This document shows, in pieces, positions 54,953 through 64,000 of a stretch of 64,000 nt of DNA (positions are counted from its first letter, which is position 1; each line of letters opens with the position of its first letter). Below the pieces are notes generated by a model, which had not been told where the DNA came from, searched no databases, and saw only the letters and a program-made list of their open reading frames with translations. A program made the position numbers and the translations under genes. The stretch is from Ariolimax columbianus. Taxonomy: Eukaryota; Mollusca; Gastropoda; Stylommatophora; Arionidae. The DNA lies in the NCBI GenBank assembly GCA_036924085.1, contig JAVGWX010000019.1, positions 9,442,361-9,506,360 on the forward strand, in the 5' to 3' direction.

Positions 54953-57730
54953 TAACTTAACTTAACTTAACGTTTGTATACAGGTTTAGAAGACTCATCA
55001 GAGTCTGTATACAACCAGTTACATTTGCATTACCCTGCTCTAAAAGATATGCGCATCCAATCTATTCTTAAATGCATTAACTGTCCCTGCCTCTACTACC
55101 TCCTGGAGTAATGCATTCCAGGCATTCACCCCTCTATGACTAACAAAATAATTCCTAATATCTAATCTAGACCTTTCTTTAGTTAATTTGTATCTATGCC
55201 CTCTTGTTCTCGTTGGTGGTTGTATTTTGAAAAATTTGTTACAGTCCAATTTAAACTTTTCTGTGATTATCTTATAAACCTGTATTAAGTCACTTCGAAT
55301 TATTCTCTTTTCTAGACACTGTAGGCCGGTTTTTAGTCTTTCCTTATAACTAATTCTGGAATCCCAAGAACATTCTATCAGCTTTGTCGTTCTTCTTTTT
55401 ATCCTTTCCAACATGTTTATATCTCCTCTACGATAAGAACTCCACACCTGTACACAGCACTCCAATCTAGATCTAACTAATGCTTTATACAGTTTGACTA
55501 TCACTTCCTTGCTACTATGTTTAATATTTCTTTTTATCATACTTTACATTGCATTTGCTACTTGGACTTGCTCACTCACTTTGCCCGTATGCTCTAGTAT
55601 GATCCATAGATCCCTTTCCTTGTCTATCATTCTAATATTGTTCTCGTCCATTCTGTAATTATGTTCCATATTGGATCTATCCACGAGGATAACTGTACAT
55701 TTATCTATAGTAAACTCCATTTGCCATTTCACAGACCACTTTCGAATTTTATCTAAATCCGACCTCAATATATCCAATTCTGCTTTAGATGAGACACTCC
55801 TGCATAGTTTTGTGTCTTCCGCAAATTATTTAATCATGTCTAAATCGGTTATATACTTCAAGAACAAAATTGGACCCAAAACCGATGCCTGTGGCACCCC
55901 ACTTTTTACTTTACTCCACTCTGAGTACTCCTTATTTATGCCCACCCTCTGCCTACTTCCCGTTAACCAACTTTCAATCCATTCGGCAACTTCCCCACCT
56001 ATTCCATGTGATTTTAACTTTTTAAATAATCTTCGAGGAGGTACTCTATCAAAAGCCTTGCAAAATCTAGATAAATAACATCCACTGGTTCCACGTTATT
56101 TATCATTTTAGTAACCTCCTCCATGAATTCTAATAAATGTGTTAAGCACGATCTCCTCTAGTAGACCCATGCTGACTATTTATGATTAGATTAAACCTGT
56201 CTAGATGCATTACAATATTTTCTTTGATTGTTAATTCTAACAATTTACAGACTATGCTCGATAAACTTACCGGTCTATAATTTGCTGGATCTGATTTCTT
56301 TCCCTTTCTGAATTAGGGGAACATTCCAACATATTTCCAATCTCTTGGAACATTCCATTTTGCAAGTGAATGAGAACATAATATAGCCAATGGTTTTGCT
56401 AGTTGGTCTCTAATTTCAAATCGCAATTTTAGATGGATACCATCTTGACCTGGACATTTATCCACTTTTAATCTGTACAATTTTTTTAAAAACCATTTCC
56501 TCCGTAATACAGATTAATTTTAATCCCACTATATCTATTTCACATTTGAGAATATCTATAAGCTCTGGGATCTTGGAGCAGTTTTCTTTTGTGAAGACTG
56601 TGCCAAAATATTGATTGAGCAGATTATCTGCCTCCCTATTCTCACTTATTATTTTGCCTGTGCTATCTAGGAGAGGGCCTACCTTGTCTTTCGATCTTTG
56701 TTTATTTATAATATAAGAAAAGAAGCTTTTACTATCAGTCTTGATCCTATTAGCAAGTTTTTTTTCGAAGTCTATTTAAGTTGCTTTATTCACATTCTGA
56801 GCTATGTTTTTCTTGTCATTAATAATTTAGATGTTTATTTTGATTCACCTGCCTCTATATATTCGATCATGCTTTATTTTTAGCTCTACTACATTTAACT
56901 AAAAATCTAGTTATCCCCTTTTTATGCTTGTTTACCCCCCTACATGGAACACACTCCTCTTTTAGCTTTTCTTGAACTGTTTTGAGTCTCTCCCACTCCT
57001 GTTCAACATCTGTTTCTCTGACAATACTTTCCAGATTATGTGGCTCGCTGCCTCTTTCATCTTCTTAACATCTGCCTTAAAGTAGTCGTATGTTTGCGTG
57101 TTTATGTTTACTTCTTTTCCTGCTATAAGATCCCAAAAAAGTTCCCCAACGGTAACGTTTTCAATCATATTTTCCCCTTAGTAAAAACTAGGTCGAGTGT
57201 GTTTTTGCCTCTGGTGACTGCTTGTACATGTTGATTCAACAAATTGTCAGTTATGCAACTTAACAAAAGGTTTTTGTCTTCTGCCATATCCCATTTTATT
57301 TCTGGAAAGTTTAAATTCCCCCATTAATAATAAATTCCCTTCACTTGCCTTTGCTATGTTACTAATTAGCTCCTCATCTTTCTCTTTTGACGTGATGAAT
57401 ATCTGTAGCATACTCCAACCACTATTTTTTCCCCCCACTTTATATTTCTCCTCATATACTTACATTTTTATGGCCAGGTGATAAGTCATCTGTGATAGTT
57501 ATATTAACTGAATTTGTACAGTATAATAAAACACCACCTCCCTTTGTCTTGTCTCCAACTACCCTATCTTTCCTTAACATTATATATCCCTCTATTTCAA
57601 GTTCACTTTATGCAAAGTCATCATATGTCCATTACTCTGTTAAACCTATTATATCTGGTTTTTCTTATTCTACATACAGTTTGAATTCTTCTCTATTATT
57701 TACTATGCTTCTCACATTTGCATAAAAACA
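54953..57730 (-). mobile_element. CR1-like non-LTR retrotransposon, decayed, 2.8 kb
   Basis: Read on minus from 57730, endonuclease pieces come first (EGYIMLRKDRVVGDKTKGGG, VLLYCTNSVNITITDDLS, then NLLLMGEFKLSRNKMGY). RT pieces follow, with FAEDTKLCR where the catalytic FADD should be (near 55820), then IRKWSVKWQMEFTIDKC. The C-terminal region (KLYKALVRSRLECCVQVWS to NAFKNRLDAHIF) is open at 55540-55040. The 3' end is an untranslated segment ending in (TTAAG)n at 54953. Several frameshifts and stops and a mutated catalytic Asp show that it is inactive. The endonuclease plus RT without RNase H and the C-terminal style fit the CR1 group. Confidence 0.88.
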
Positions 57731-57880
57731 TTTCCAATTCCATATTTCACCACGATGTTTGTATATTCCCCTTGTTCTACCTTAGCATCCATATTGCCTA
57801 TAACAATTAGTATATTTGTTGAAGCCACTGTGCTAAGTAACTGCTTCACGTCTTCATAATATTCCTCGAATGGAGTGCAA
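57731..57880. other. Transition between two non-LTR remnants
   Basis: No separate feature seen. Confidence 0.4.
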
Positions 57881-57881
57881 G

Positions 57882-58320
57882 GTCAATTATTGAGAAATAT
57901 TATAGCAATGCAAACAAACAGTCAAAGTATTGTTAGAACACGAAGCGTACTCACAAAGTGGTCTGTGGTTAAGACCATGGTAAGACAGGGATGTGTACTA
58001 TCACCACTTTTGTTCATTGTTTACACGAATCAAAATAACAACTGAAGCAAAATCAGAAACCACATTGAACGAGCTCTCTTTCATTGAGATGAACAAAATA
58101 TCCAAGAACATCTGAATGCCCTTGACAATACCTTCGATATATATAATATGAGGATTAGTACAGCAGAGACAAAGACAAATGCATCAGCAGAATAGAGAAA
58201 ACACCTAAATATACAGGTAAAAAGCACATAACTTTTACAAGTTAAAGACTTCAAATACTTCTGCAGCGTGTTCACACAAAATGGATAGATAGATGGAGCG
58301 GTAGAATCAATAACATAGAA
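57882..58320 (+). pseudogene. RTE-like reverse-transcriptase fragment
   Basis: A plus reading contains TMVRQGCVLSPLLFIVYTN (the RQGC.LSP.LF block), then decayed NIQEHLNALDNT and AETKTNAISRIEKT, corresponding to the segment after the catalytic box. FADD itself is missing. Confidence 0.75.
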
Positions 58321-58399
58321 AGCTAATGCGGTTTTCGATCAGCTCTCACCATTACTAAGACATAAACACATTACAATGAAGACAAAGAGACATCATCAT

Positions 58400-58810
58400 C
58401 ATCATCATGTAGCATTTCCTTTACAGAGGGTCGCTCTCATCACAGACTGTCTGAAAGACATTCCCGTGCCAGAACTCCAGCCTCCTTCCTGGATATCTTG
58501 GTGCCATCGTCTTCTTGGTCTACCCCTTCCTCATTTGCCTGGCACCATACCTTCCATCACTGTTCTCTGGAGACCGTTATGTCTCTTGATGTGATCAAAA
58601 TATTTACATTTTCTAGCCAAAATGGAATTGATAAAGCTATGTTCAACTCTTGCCGAATGTCTACATTTTTTTTCTCTGTCCAGGGTATTTAAGGGATCTT
58701 TCTGTAACATTTTGACTCGAAGGATTCGATTCTTTGTCTGGAAGTTTTGGTAATAGTCCATGATTCACAGTTATAAGCTGCCACAGAAAAAACACAGGCT
58801 CTCAAGACTT
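58400..58810 (-). pseudogene. RTE-like C-terminal fragment
   Basis: A minus frame reads RILRVKMLQKDPLNTLDREK, ARKCKYFDHIKRHNGLQRTV, MEGMVPGK, then GRGRPRRRWHQDI after a stop. The KYFGHI.RH..L...I..G..PG.RGRGRP block is diagnostic for the C terminus of endonuclease-reverse-transcriptase elements. Confidence 0.82.
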
Positions 58811-58869
58811 TTACAAAGAGAAAGCTGAAAAATATTATTTTTACACTAACTCTCTGCTACAAATGACAA

Positions 58870-59260
58870 ATATATCACGAAGGCACAATAAAGATGAAAA
58901 AAACATAATATGCGAAATGAGGTGTTTGATAAAGGATGTAGGGGTCACAAGGTTCGACAGGGAATCAAACAATTTGTGCAGCACCCTGCATGGAATACAT
59001 GGGAAGGCAGAGAATAAAAAGGTTCACACACCTGACAAGAATGCAGCAAAAGTTACCAGCTGCTCGTATCTATAATACCAGACATCATGGTTGCATAGCA
59101 AGAGGCAGACCAAGAAAAAATTAGATGAAAAGATGGTGTCAGTGAGACACTGAAGAAACACGAAATACAGCAACATCTGGCACGCGACAGAAAACTACAC
59201 CTCCCCACGTCATATATCGATCGACACAAGTGGATAGAAGTGGATAGAAGTGGATAGAGG
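58870..59260 (+). pseudogene. RTE-like C-terminal fragment, second lineage
   Basis: With several stops, the plus reading contains ARGRPRKN and then a C-terminal stretch ending in PPHVIYRSTQVDRS; the layout follows RT C-termini (ARGRPRK.W.D....), in a lineage different from the minus-strand copy at 58400. Confidence 0.6.
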
Positions 59261-59329
59261 CTGATGATGAAAGGAACAGTCCAATTTGTGGTAATGCACC
59301 ACAACCATTCAGTATTCACTGTGGTGTTA

Positions 59330-59956
59330 AACTATTCTTAATCTTCTTTGAGCAGCTACTAAAACACGGATTTGGTAATGCAACAGAAGGGATTTGCCTT
59401 CAAAAAGTCGTCTGTTTAAATACAAATCTAAAACCTCGAAACTTAGAGCCAAGACCAACGCCATGGTTTACATTGCCAGTTTTGTCAATACGCTGCTATA
59501 TGGTAGTGCAAAATTGGACAACTTATGGCAAACAAGAGCGAAAGCTTGACACTTTCACTACGGCGCCCTAGGTCCATCCGTGGCGTGTCATGGAGAGGCA
59601 AAGTGGCAAATGCGGAAGTGCATTCTCGCACCATTCTTCCAAGTAGATACATCCTCTTTTTCCAACGAAGACTGCGATGGCTTGGTCATGTTCGCATAGA
59701 AGACGGTCGCATCCCCAAAGAGATTCTATATGGACAGCTGGTGTGTGGTAAAATAACAGCTGGCCGACCACAGCCGAGATTCAAAGACGTAGATAAGCGG
59801 TACACGAAGGCACTGAATATTGATCTGACATTTTGGGAAGCCATATCTGCAGACCGTTCCAAATGGAGATGCAACCTGAAGAGTCAACTCAGACTAGGTG
59901 AAAATAAGCTCTTGCAATACATAGAGGGAAAAAAAAAACAACGCCGCAAGGAATAG
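59330..59956 (+). pseudogene. Non-LTR RT C-terminal fragment
   Basis: A clean plus frame from 59525 holds RRLRWLGHVRIEDGRIPKEI, LYGQLVCGKITAGRPQPRFK and KALNIDLTFWEAISADRSKW. This is the highly typical end of mobile-element reverse transcriptases (LRWLGHV.RM..RIPK..LYGQL..GKR..GRP..R+KD). Upstream, a shifted frame carries the preceding piece. No catalytic part was seen. Confidence 0.82.
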
Positions 59957-60039
59957 ATTAACAATAAACACAGTATAGAGTTATTACTACAATTCGCATC
60001 AACATTAAGTCAGACATGACTAACAAAGGCTACTTACTT

Positions 60040-60160
60040 ACTTATGTGTGTATGTGTATGTATGTATGTGTATGTATGGATGTATGTATCTATGTATGTT
60101 GTATGTGTATATGTGTTTTACTGTGTGTGTATGTATGTGTGTGTGAGGGAGGGGGTGGGG
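60040..60160 (+). repeat. TATG/TGTG simple repeat
   Basis: GTATGTATGTGTATGTAT-type repeat followed by a G-rich patch at 60147-60170. Confidence 0.92.
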
Positions 60161-60419
60161 GTGGGGTGGTAGCTGTAGACAAGAGGTTAAGACCCCTGGT
60201 CTCATTGACCTGTGTGCCTGCATCCCGAGTTACCTCCTGTCGTCTCCACCAAAAGTCTTGCCACTGATCCAAGGTAACTCGGGACAAGAGAATGAGATTG
60301 GTGATCAGCGCAATTACTCCCTCACTATAATCCAAATACAGCGCACATCACATTATTTAGACAAAACAGTCTGATGTTGTAACCATCATCGCTTGCGATG
60401 AGCAATAACTTTTTTGTGT
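60161..60419. other. Unassigned sequence
   Basis: The words AAGAGGTTAAGACCCC and ATCCCGAGTTACC could be a worn tRNA-like SINE head, but the match is too weak to call. Confidence 0.25.
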
Positions 60420-60775
60420 ATGTGTTGTTGTTGTTGTTTGCGAATGCCCACAATGAGTAGGTTACTCTTTTGTGTGCCCTGAAAAGGGCGTTAAGTGGCA
60501 GGTTGCAATAGCTTTCCTCACATCCCAAGCGTGCTGATGAAGGTGGACCGGGGTCGTCCAGTCAATTGTGCTATGCTTGGCTTCATCTGCGTGTCGCTCA
60601 CTACTGCGAGTATTACGTCGATTCCTCACCTTGTTAACCAGGCTGCCATGAAAACAACCAGTTTTCGAGAAGGGCTACAAGGAAGCCAAGGTGAAGGTCT
60701 TGTCCAGTTTTTTGCCTGACCCTGACTAACATATCTGATTAGTATATTTTGCCTGGCCAGTCGTTAGTCTTCCTT
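60420..60775 (+). repeat. Dispersed repeat family B, unexpanded copy
   Basis: It begins with (TGT)n, contains GCCCTGAAAAGGGCGTTAAG and GGCAGGTTGCAATAGC, and ends with one and a half copies of the 37-base terminal unit (TTGCCTGACCCTGACTAACA). It is the reference for the expanded copies at 29858 and 62160. Confidence 0.88.
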
Positions 60776-61554
60776 AACGTGTGTATATATGTGTGTGTGT
60801 GTGTGTGTTTGTGTGTGAATGTGTGTGTGGGTGCTTGTGTGTGTATATATACAAAATAAAATTTATAAAATGGACATAAACAAATATTTTATCCATTACC
60901 GTCAGTGAAAGTCCAACAACAAATAGAAAAAAACACGCAGAAAACCAACAAATATTGACCCATTGTAGATATCAGTAGCAGTGCTAATCCTGCTTAGAGG
61001 ACATGTTAACAAAATAACTTTCGTATCTGGTTTATATACGCCCCTATAAATCTTTAGTTGTACTGCACCACGGGAAACGTGTTATCACTACAATTAGTAC
61101 TACAATTTGCGATTAGTACATGTGTAACACACTTCCTTTCCTCTCGTACACCCACACCCTGGTCCCTCGTGTTGTGAACTTGTCAGAATCAAACTTGGTT
61201 TCCAATAATACATATTGAATCTTATAAATATTTTGTCCAGGTTACGTCCTGAGAAAGACTATGTGCGGGGCATATAAAACAACTGAGGAGGGATATACGC
61301 AATGGGGGAAATAGTGGTGGTAAAAAAAACACTGATTCTGCAATGTTAGGCGACATGGCGACCTTTTGCCCGTGATTTGTCGTGCCTTGTTTTAGAGAAA
61401 GACAGTGTTTTATGTTATATCACTACATGTTATTGAGTTGCCAGTTGGTCACAGTCGGCATTTTATGTAATGTTTCGGCTGACCTATTCTAGGATTGGTT
61501 GGAAAAGTTTACATTTTGTTTTATGTATGTTATATGCTTTGTGGGATCAAGATG
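60776..61554. other. Unassigned sequence
   Basis: A (TG)n patch lies at 60778-60845; the remainder has no recognisable feature. Confidence 0.4.
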
Positions 61555-61912
61555 CTGAGCAGCGAATCAGCTGTAGTGGTCAGCGACCCATAGCTGACTG
61601 CCAGCGGCAGGGCCAGCGAACCAGAGCTGCCAAGACCCTTCTACACCTCCACGCGGTGATCCTGGATAACAGGTTGCAACAGAGCAGACTGGCTAAGGAG
61701 AAGAGATTGAAGAGCGAATGCTAACCCGGTACTCAAAAAATGTTTGCTGAAGTCGGATGTGTTGGACCGAAAGGTGCAAATATCGCAGTCAAGATGTAAA
61801 CTACTACACAGCTCATTCCGTTCTCTGGACTACATTCTGCTACTTAAGCCCTTTCAGTGTTTGCTAGCGGGAGATTGAGAACGAACAAAGCCAAAGTCAA
61901 GCCAAGCCATTT
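61555..61912 (+). repeat. Dispersed repeat family A
   Basis: From GATGCTGAGCAGCGAATCAG to GAGATTGAGAACGAAC, followed by a (CAAGC)n-type tail. It is strongly similar to 23817-24180. Confidence 0.88.
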
Positions 61913-62159
61913 GATTTGTAAACGCACTTCACAGTTTTAACTATTCAGAGAGGCATTCAGAGAGAGCTGACTATAATTCAGTAACATTAAATAAAGTATA
62001 TTTTTTCAAAACCAAACAAATGAAATCATAAAGGCATACGTTATAATATATATAAATAGCACAGGGTAAATGGACTCGACATTTCTTAGAGAAAAATGGG
62101 AGGTTATTTAGGCTAACCGACTAATCAAATAAGTTGATGATGCTGCTAATGTCACTCGT
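61913..62159. other. Unassigned AT-rich sequence
   Basis: Nothing recognised. Confidence 0.4.
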
Positions 62160-62370
62160 ACTTTTTTTGGTGGCGGGTTACAGTGGCTCTCTTCACATCT
62201 TGAGGAGTACTTGAAAAGGAACCCTAGGGCCCTTCTGTCTGTAGTGCAATTCCAGGTCCCTCAGTAAGCTCACCATAATGAGGATCTAAATACCGATCCC
62301 CAACTCGTTAGACAGACTACCACGACAAATTCTCTTTCAATGGAGAGCTGCTTGGAAATGAGATAGGGTC
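62160..62370 (+). repeat. Dispersed repeat family B, old copy
   Basis: GGTGGCGGGTTACAGTGGCT, CTCTTCACATCTTGAGG and TCGTTAGACAGACTACCACG follow the block order of family B at high divergence, and the copy leads directly into an expanded array of the family B terminal unit. Confidence 0.65.
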
Positions 62371-63215
62371 TTGATCAGCATGTATCACATGACTCTGACT
62401 AACATAGTCTGACCAGTATGTTTCACATGACCCTGGCTAACATAAGCTGATCATTATGTTTCACATGACCTTGACTAACATAGTCTGACCAGTATGTTTC
62501 ACATGACCCTGGCTAACATAGGCTGATCATTATGTTTCACATGACCTTGACTAACATAGTCTGACCAGTATGTTTCATCTGATTCGGGCTTACATATTCT
62601 GATCATTATGTTTTACCTGACCCTAGCTAACATAGCTTCATCATTATGTTTCACCTGACCCTGACTAACATAACTTGATCATTATGCTTCACCTGATCCT
62701 AGCTAACATAGCTTCATCATTATGTTTCACCTGACCCTGACTAACATAACTTGATCATTATGTTTCACCTGACCCTGACTAACATAGCTTGCATTATGTT
62801 TCACCTCACCCTGACTAACATAGCTTGATCATTATGTTTCACCTGACCCCGGCTAACATAACTTGATCATTATGTTTCACCTGACCCTGACTAACATAGT
62901 TTGCATTATGTTTCACCTCACCCTGAAGAACATAGTTTGATCATTATGTTTCATCTGACCCTGACTAACATAACTTGATCATTATGTTTCACCTGACCCT
63001 GACTAACATAGCTTGCATTATGTTTCACCTCACCCTGACTAACATAGCTTGATCATTATGTTTCACCTGACCCCGACTAACATAACTTGATCATTATGTT
63101 TCACCTGACCCTGACTAACATAGCTTGCATTATGTTTCACCTCACCCTGACTAACATAGCTTGATCATTATGTTTCACCTCACCCTGACTAACATAGTCT
63201 GACCAGTTTGTATTG
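62370..63215 (+). repeat. 38-base minisatellite, about 22 copies
   Basis: The unit CTGACCCTGACTAACATAAC plus TTGATCATTATGTTTCAC is homologous to the 37-base unit at 30140-30845. From about 62750 a trimer of unit types (CTGACC with CTTGCATTATG, CTCACC with GCTTGATCATTATG, CTGACCC with ACTTGATCATTATG) recurs. Confidence 0.95.
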
Positions 63216-63239
63216 CCTGACAGGAAGGTAGTCTGCTCT

Positions 63240-64000
63240 CCTCAGTAAGAAAATATATTACCCATATCCTATAACACGGACAGTTTGTGTATTTGTTACT
63301 GGGGTCAATCTCGAGTTTAAAGAAGGCACGTAAAACGAAGCCCAGGACTTATGTACCAAGGTTGATATTATCAGAAAGTGTCTCGACAGAAATGTGTTAA
63401 CAGCGACACGGACTAACAATGACATATTTACAACTTGAACATTGTTTGTGTTATTCTTCCCGCTGCGATAAAAGATAACGGTAGTCTCATGGCAGACAGT
63501 GTTGTCGGGGATAAAGTGTTAGAGATTTGTTGTTCGATGTCACAGCTCGTTTATTAGGTGGGATTAACCATTTCCCTTTTTCGCTACTGTTTCCCCTTTC
63601 CTAACAGCAAGCTATGTACCCATATCCAGATGGATCGTCTACAACGTACCGAAAACGAGTTAAACTCGTGCTTTTATTGCTAAAACCGTGTTCACTACCA
63701 CTACGCTAAGCAGACGACTGTCATAGCCGGGGGTAGGGTTGATGGTCTGTTCTCAGTTCTGACTAAATGCCCTCATACAACAGAAATAGCTTTCTGACAA
63801 CAGAATCTCATCACATACCCTTCTTGGGACCTGACTGCTCAGTCTAACAAAGGAAAGAGTTGAGGTGCGAGTCTCTGGTGTACTAATATCCAAATGTTGC
63901 TCGCATCCCTGTCTTACTCCCTTTTGTACTGCAAATCAATCTGATGTTTGCCCAGATATTCGGACAGCGGCTTGTTGATCTTGGTATAATTTTTCAATAA
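63240..64000. other. Unassigned sequence to the window end
   Basis: Unique sequence with no recognisable exon, RNA or element on either strand. Confidence 0.45.

Overview
The window reads as animal nuclear DNA, most probably from a mollusc and perhaps a gastropod. The support is a split gene with GT/AG introns and phase-1 immunoglobulin exons, several clades of non-LTR retrotransposon (CR1-like, RNase H-bearing I-type, RTE-like), tRNA-derived SINEs, and a very high load of minisatellites. No prokaryotic gene organisation is present. The species cannot be named from the sequence; the mollusc call is inference from the style of the Ig domains and repeats.

The main host gene lies on the minus strand, with seven exon candidates between 54445 and 21496. 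In transcript order they are: a Ser/Thr-rich linker with the first half of a C-type-lectin-like domain (54445-54137), its second half (44702-44565), an Ig domain (38316-37987), a second Ig domain (34426-34127), a third non-canonical Ig-like domain (28220-27879), a short stalk (24526-24458) and a transmembrane exon (21639-21496). Each has a good acceptor and donor, each is an exact multiple of three, and each splices in phase 1 at both ends. They would encode the outer part and membrane anchor of a single-pass lectin/Ig receptor. The signal peptide exon (expected above 54445, possibly outside the window) and the cytoplasmic tail (below 21496) were not found.

The introns and flanks are filled with repeats. 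About a quarter to a third of the window, by eye, is tandem arrays with periods from 2 to 59 bases. Several arrays stop within roughly 40-140 bases of an exon. They generate long overlapping reading frames that are not genes.

Mobile elements: an apparently complete, very young LTR element occupies 9921-15516. It has two 941-base LTRs with no difference seen, a 4-base target duplication, and a single ORF encoding an N-terminal CCHC zinc knuckle and a coiled coil, but no pol, so it is non-autonomous. A solo LTR of the same family sits at 22309-23237, inside an older CR1-like 3' end. A 5'-truncated I-type element at 45715-48268 has a 14-base target duplication, and its single frame is broken by only three stops. 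The stretch 54950-59960 is a pile of decayed non-LTR fragments around a 2.8-kb CR1-like copy. Two dispersed families, here called A and B, carry trinucleotide tails. In each, an end segment has been amplified into a minisatellite: A at 36535-37515, B at 30140-30845 and 62370-63215.

The 5' 9 kb and the last 4 kb hold no recognisable host gene apart from one short exon-like frame at 9754-9920, which the LTR element interrupts.
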